64,000 nucleotides of DNA from Medicago truncatula. Lineage: Eukaryota > Streptophyta > Magnoliopsida > Fabales > Fabaceae. The DNA lies in the NCBI RefSeq assembly GCF_003473485.1, contig NC_053049.1, forward strand, positions 11,036,001-11,100,000. The letters are read 5' to 3'. Below, one piece after another: positions 60,948 to 64,000 of the stretch (within the stretch, counting starts at the first letter, position 1; each line of letters opens with the position of its first letter). The notes under the pieces were generated by a model, which was not told the DNA's origin, did not search any database, and saw only the letters and a program-made list of their open reading frames with translations. Both the position numbers and the translations under genes were made by a program.

Positions 60948-61760
60948 GATTGATTATACTCTAAAAAATAAAAATAATACATTCCAATAACATCCAAGAT
61001 CAGCCACATTATCCTACCAACAACAATTGAACACCAAAAACAGGAAGCAGTGGAACATGAAGAACTCCTCATGTAAAATTGTTCATTACCAAACTTTATA
61101 ATGCCCTATTATAAAGTTTTCAATGAACAAAGAAACAAAAAATAGTACATTGCACTATTGCAGAACCTCCATAGCAAATATCCATATCAGAATTGGAGGA
61201 TTCAATCAATGTCCAATACCCAAATCAATGTATCTCTAATCCTGATTCCTGAAACCCTAATACACAAAATAAATGAAACCCTAAAATTGAACACACATTG
61301 TAGCAGATGATCCATATTGGCGCGAATCAGGAACACACATTGTAGCGGATGATCCATATTGTCACAAATCATAAACCCTAAATGATCCACTGTATCCTCA
61401 TGCAAAGTTGTTGATTACGAACTTTATAATACCCAATTATAAAGTTTACAATGAACAACGAAACAAAGAATCATACAGAATTGGAGGAAATACCGATAAT
61501 TTACCATCGTTATCTCAATTTCCCCCCAAATCATCTCTAATGGTGAAAACCCTAATAAGTAAAATAAAAGAAACCCTAAATTTGAAGCAAAGAACGAAAT
61601 AAAGCTTGATGGTTGAATATTGTTGCGGATGATCCATGGCAACAGAGGTTGTGAATGAATCGTAACCGTAAAAATGATCGAAATAGCAATTACCTGAGAG
61701 CGATAAAGTTGAGAATCCGATGAGAGTTGTTGAAGAGAAGTTGAATTTTGAATGAGTTGT
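60948..61760 (-). promoter_or_regulatory. ZFWD leader with probable 5'-UTR intron
   Basis: A short leader exon (60948-60960) is preceded on the minus strand by the acceptor-like TATTTTTTAG. A donor-like CTCTCAG|GTAATTGC lies at 61694/61693. This suggests a non-coding first exon upstream of 61694 and an intron of about 733 bp in the leader. Transcript evidence is lacking. Confidence 0.5.
61066..61645. repeat. Diverged direct duplication, about 329-bp spacing
   Basis: TCCTCATG-T/C-AAA, then ACTTTATAAT, ATTATAAAGTTT, CAATGAACAA, CAGAATTGGAGGA and GAAACCCTAAA occur in the same order from 61066 and again from 61395. The copies differ substantially. Within copy 1, CACACATTGTAGC-A/G-GATGATCC appears twice (about 61291 and 61333). 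It lies inside the proposed ZFWD leader intron. Confidence 0.75.
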
Positions 61761-62590
61761 GAATGAGGAGAGTGAATGAGTTGTTGTATGTATAGTGTAT
61801 ACCTTTGTCTGGTTCGTAAATTGTACGCAAAGAATGTTTCCTCCTTATGAACTTCTTTGCAAGGCCCATATTGTTTACTATATACACCTCTGATCACTGT
61901 TATGAATGATGTATACGATCTATATTAGATGAATATAAAATGCATACTTTTGTTTATAATAGTGACCAGAGAGTTTAAATTATGAGAAACTCTTTTGACA
62001 GTTTATTTTCCTACTCAAGTCGTTTCTCTCGCGCTCTAATTTTTTTCTTCAAAATACCCTTTGTTTAGATTTTTTAATCTGAAAAATGTTTCGGCTTATA
62101 TAATATGAAGTGTGTAAAAATTGAAGGTAGTCATAGAACTATGTTGATACTTGATTATAGTTTGTAAAAATATTGTTCAAAATGTAGAATCTAAATCTTT
62201 TACGAAACTTCTGCATATATAATTTGAAATGTTTCAAACTCTCTCGTAATACCATGCTAGAAGCAAATCAAAGTGTAAAAATATGCATATTTTGGATTTT
62301 TAAAGTTGAACGTTTGATACAATTAGGATTTTACAATCCAAATTGTGTCAGCAATATAACAAGACAATTGTGTTTTGGTTGATACCTTTGTTTTTGCAAA
62401 ATGACAAATCGGGATTGATTTAAACATGCATTCAATCAAATTACAAGCAAATACTTTTAGATAAACGATATGAAATAACATAATTTAGACACGTGTTGTA
62501 CAAAGTAACACCACTATCCACATGTTACATCAAAATATTCTAACACAAATTAAAAACATCAATTGTTTAAATGTTACATCAATAACATAA
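61761..62590. other. ZFWD upstream region and intergenic
   Basis: Probable promoter of the ZFWD gene near 61760-61900, then AT-rich sequence with no recognised feature. Confidence 0.4.
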
Positions 62591-62594
62591 AACT

Positions 62595-63010
62595 ATTAGG
62601 TATCCCTAGCGCTCCTATCTCCACTATAGTGCCTACGACGATAAATCCGACCACCCTAAACCTCTTGCAAAACATCATTTTGTGCTCTCTTGCTCCACCA
62701 CACTAGCCCCATGATGGCTAAGACATGGCCTCTGATGCGCCATAACCTTCTGGTCATGTCTAGCTACTGATGATCTATGCGCTCCTCGACAACAATCTCA
62801 TCAAGGGTCACATGCCCAGGTGGCCTCGAGATACGCATATCCTCCAACAGAATTATGATGTATGGATGTGAAATGACAATAAACCATGTCATGCATCCAA
62901 CAGTTATCTCTACACCAGTCGAAGTAAGCAAGCCCAAATCATGTGATGCAATTACATAGTTAAGATATTGTCTGCATGTAATGCCAAATGATTCGTTGTG
63001 TGGTCGTCAG
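62595..63010 (-). pseudogene. Plant mobile domain (transposon-type) fragment
   Basis: On the minus strand: EITVGCMTWFIVISHPYI, then ISRPPGHVTLDEIVVEERID, then a stop, then RRLWRIRGHVLAIMGLVWW. The WF-x-V/R-ISHPYI motif followed by an acidic helix and RRIxxIxG resembles the C-terminal end of plant mobile domain proteins encoded by MULE- and gypsy-associated genes. At least one stop is present. Assignment is tentative. Confidence 0.5.
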
Positions 63011-64000
63011 ATAATCTGCAATGTCATATGGATGTGTGGGAATTTAAAAAGGTCAGACTATACTTAAAATAAAATAAAAACATTTGATAGGTTAATAAAT
63101 CACTCCTAAACTATAACTTTTTAAATTAGGTTGACCTATTTTAGCAAAATCCGACTCTATGCGACCTATTCCTACCCATATGCTCCAATGACCGTAATTA
63201 GCAATAACTATTCGATGATCCTTAACGATTTATAGCAGTAATTATTTTATCATCACGATCGATGGTCACAGTCCTCCGACTACATTTTTGAATATTCATA
63301 TTAAATAGTAATCAACCATGAAGAAGATGTTAAGAATTATAATTTCTTAAAAAAAAGAATTGTAGTTAAAAAAATAATTATCGATAACAATATATAAGAA
63401 ATATAAAAAAATGGTTAAATTTTTATTATTTCAACTATAATCTTATACAAATTTATTTTTAAGAGTGATATGTTATAGATGTTATTAAAAATGAATAATA
63501 AATTTTATTATATTTGTTTTATTATTATTAAAAGTTAGAAAAATTTTGTTACAATTTAAAAGGCACAAACCTCATTTTATATAATTTTAATTAAAAAAAT
63601 GTCATAAAAAAATGGTTTATTGAATAAAAAAAGAGGAAGAGACGGACAGAAGTAAATAGTTGTCCAAAAACTATTTCATATTTTTTTTAAAATGTTAAAA
63701 AATATACGGACGGTTTCCTCTTGCAAAAATAAATAAACGGACGGCTCAAAAATGACTTGTCAGATAGCATGAAGCCAAAAGCGACGTTGACGTAAACAAA
63801 TTTTAATTTTCTCTTTTGAGAGGAGATTTTAATTTTTTGATTATGCTATTTACACGCTTTCAAAATCAATTTCGCATTCTCTAAAAAAAAAAATCAATTT
63901 CGTGTTAATATTTTAATCAATAAAGACCAAAAAAAATATTTATTAATTAATTAATAGTCCGCGTAAAACATCAAGTGGTTTGGAAAAGAAAAAAATTGAG
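63011..64000. other. AT-rich intergenic end of window
   Basis: Very AT-rich with long A and T runs. No coding region, tRNA or recognised element. Confidence 0.5.

Noticed and set aside
60272..60953. Plus-strand open frames opposite the ZFWD first exon
   Set aside because: Shadows of the repetitive coding exon; no similarity and overlapping one another.

Overview
The window is nuclear DNA of a flowering plant, most likely a papilionoid legume of the Medicago type. It is AT-rich, its genes are split by GT-AG introns into plant-type families, and between the genes lie MITEs, tRNA-derived SINEs, a TRIM, and fragments of copia, LINE and MULE elements. The species is inferred from gene similarity and repeat style; no single sequence proves it.

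Five host genes read through cleanly: a C-tail-anchored protein of the Arabidopsis At1g01500 family (+, 2202-5762); an NKAP/SynMuv RS-rich nuclear protein (-, 11468-12928); an eight-exon REVEILLE-type MYB clock transcription factor (+, 15491-21370); a single-pass membrane protein kinase like At4g01330/At1g01540 (+, 50828-54034); and a CCCH zinc-finger WD40 (ZFWD) protein (-, 58301-60947). A sixth gene, a STE24 CAAX prenyl protease homologue (+, 37303-45210), keeps most exons in phase but has a 2-base frameshift and a decayed exon, and copia pieces sit in two of its introns.

Relics of other genes are present: a BKI1-like (BRI1 kinase inhibitor) pseudogene at 7863-8367, and the last exon of a ferric reductase oxidase (FRO) at 45719-45990. 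As I remember the Arabidopsis map, At1g01500, RVE3, the kinase and FRO2/FRO1 lie together at one end of chromosome 1, and RVE5, STE24 and a kinase paralogue lie together on chromosome 4. The window therefore looks like an ancestral block that has partly decayed.

From about 22 to 37 kb there is no intact host gene, only a transposon island. It holds a FAR1/FHY3-type MULE transposase pseudogene with at least five lesions, a convergent Ulp1-like (C48) protease relic whose catalytic cysteine position reads alanine, and six inverted-repeat elements. Four of these have perfect 9-bp target duplications, one is nested inside another, and one carries a 36-bp minisatellite. Smaller elements occupy introns elsewhere: a complete 331-bp TRIM and hAT-like MITEs in the first gene, an Au-type SINE in the RVE gene, and a Stowaway in the ZFWD gene.

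No operon, CRISPR array, rRNA or functional tRNA gene was seen. No wholly new system stands out. The most informative items are the island of dated insertions, the intact TRIM, and the gene relics that preserve synteny.
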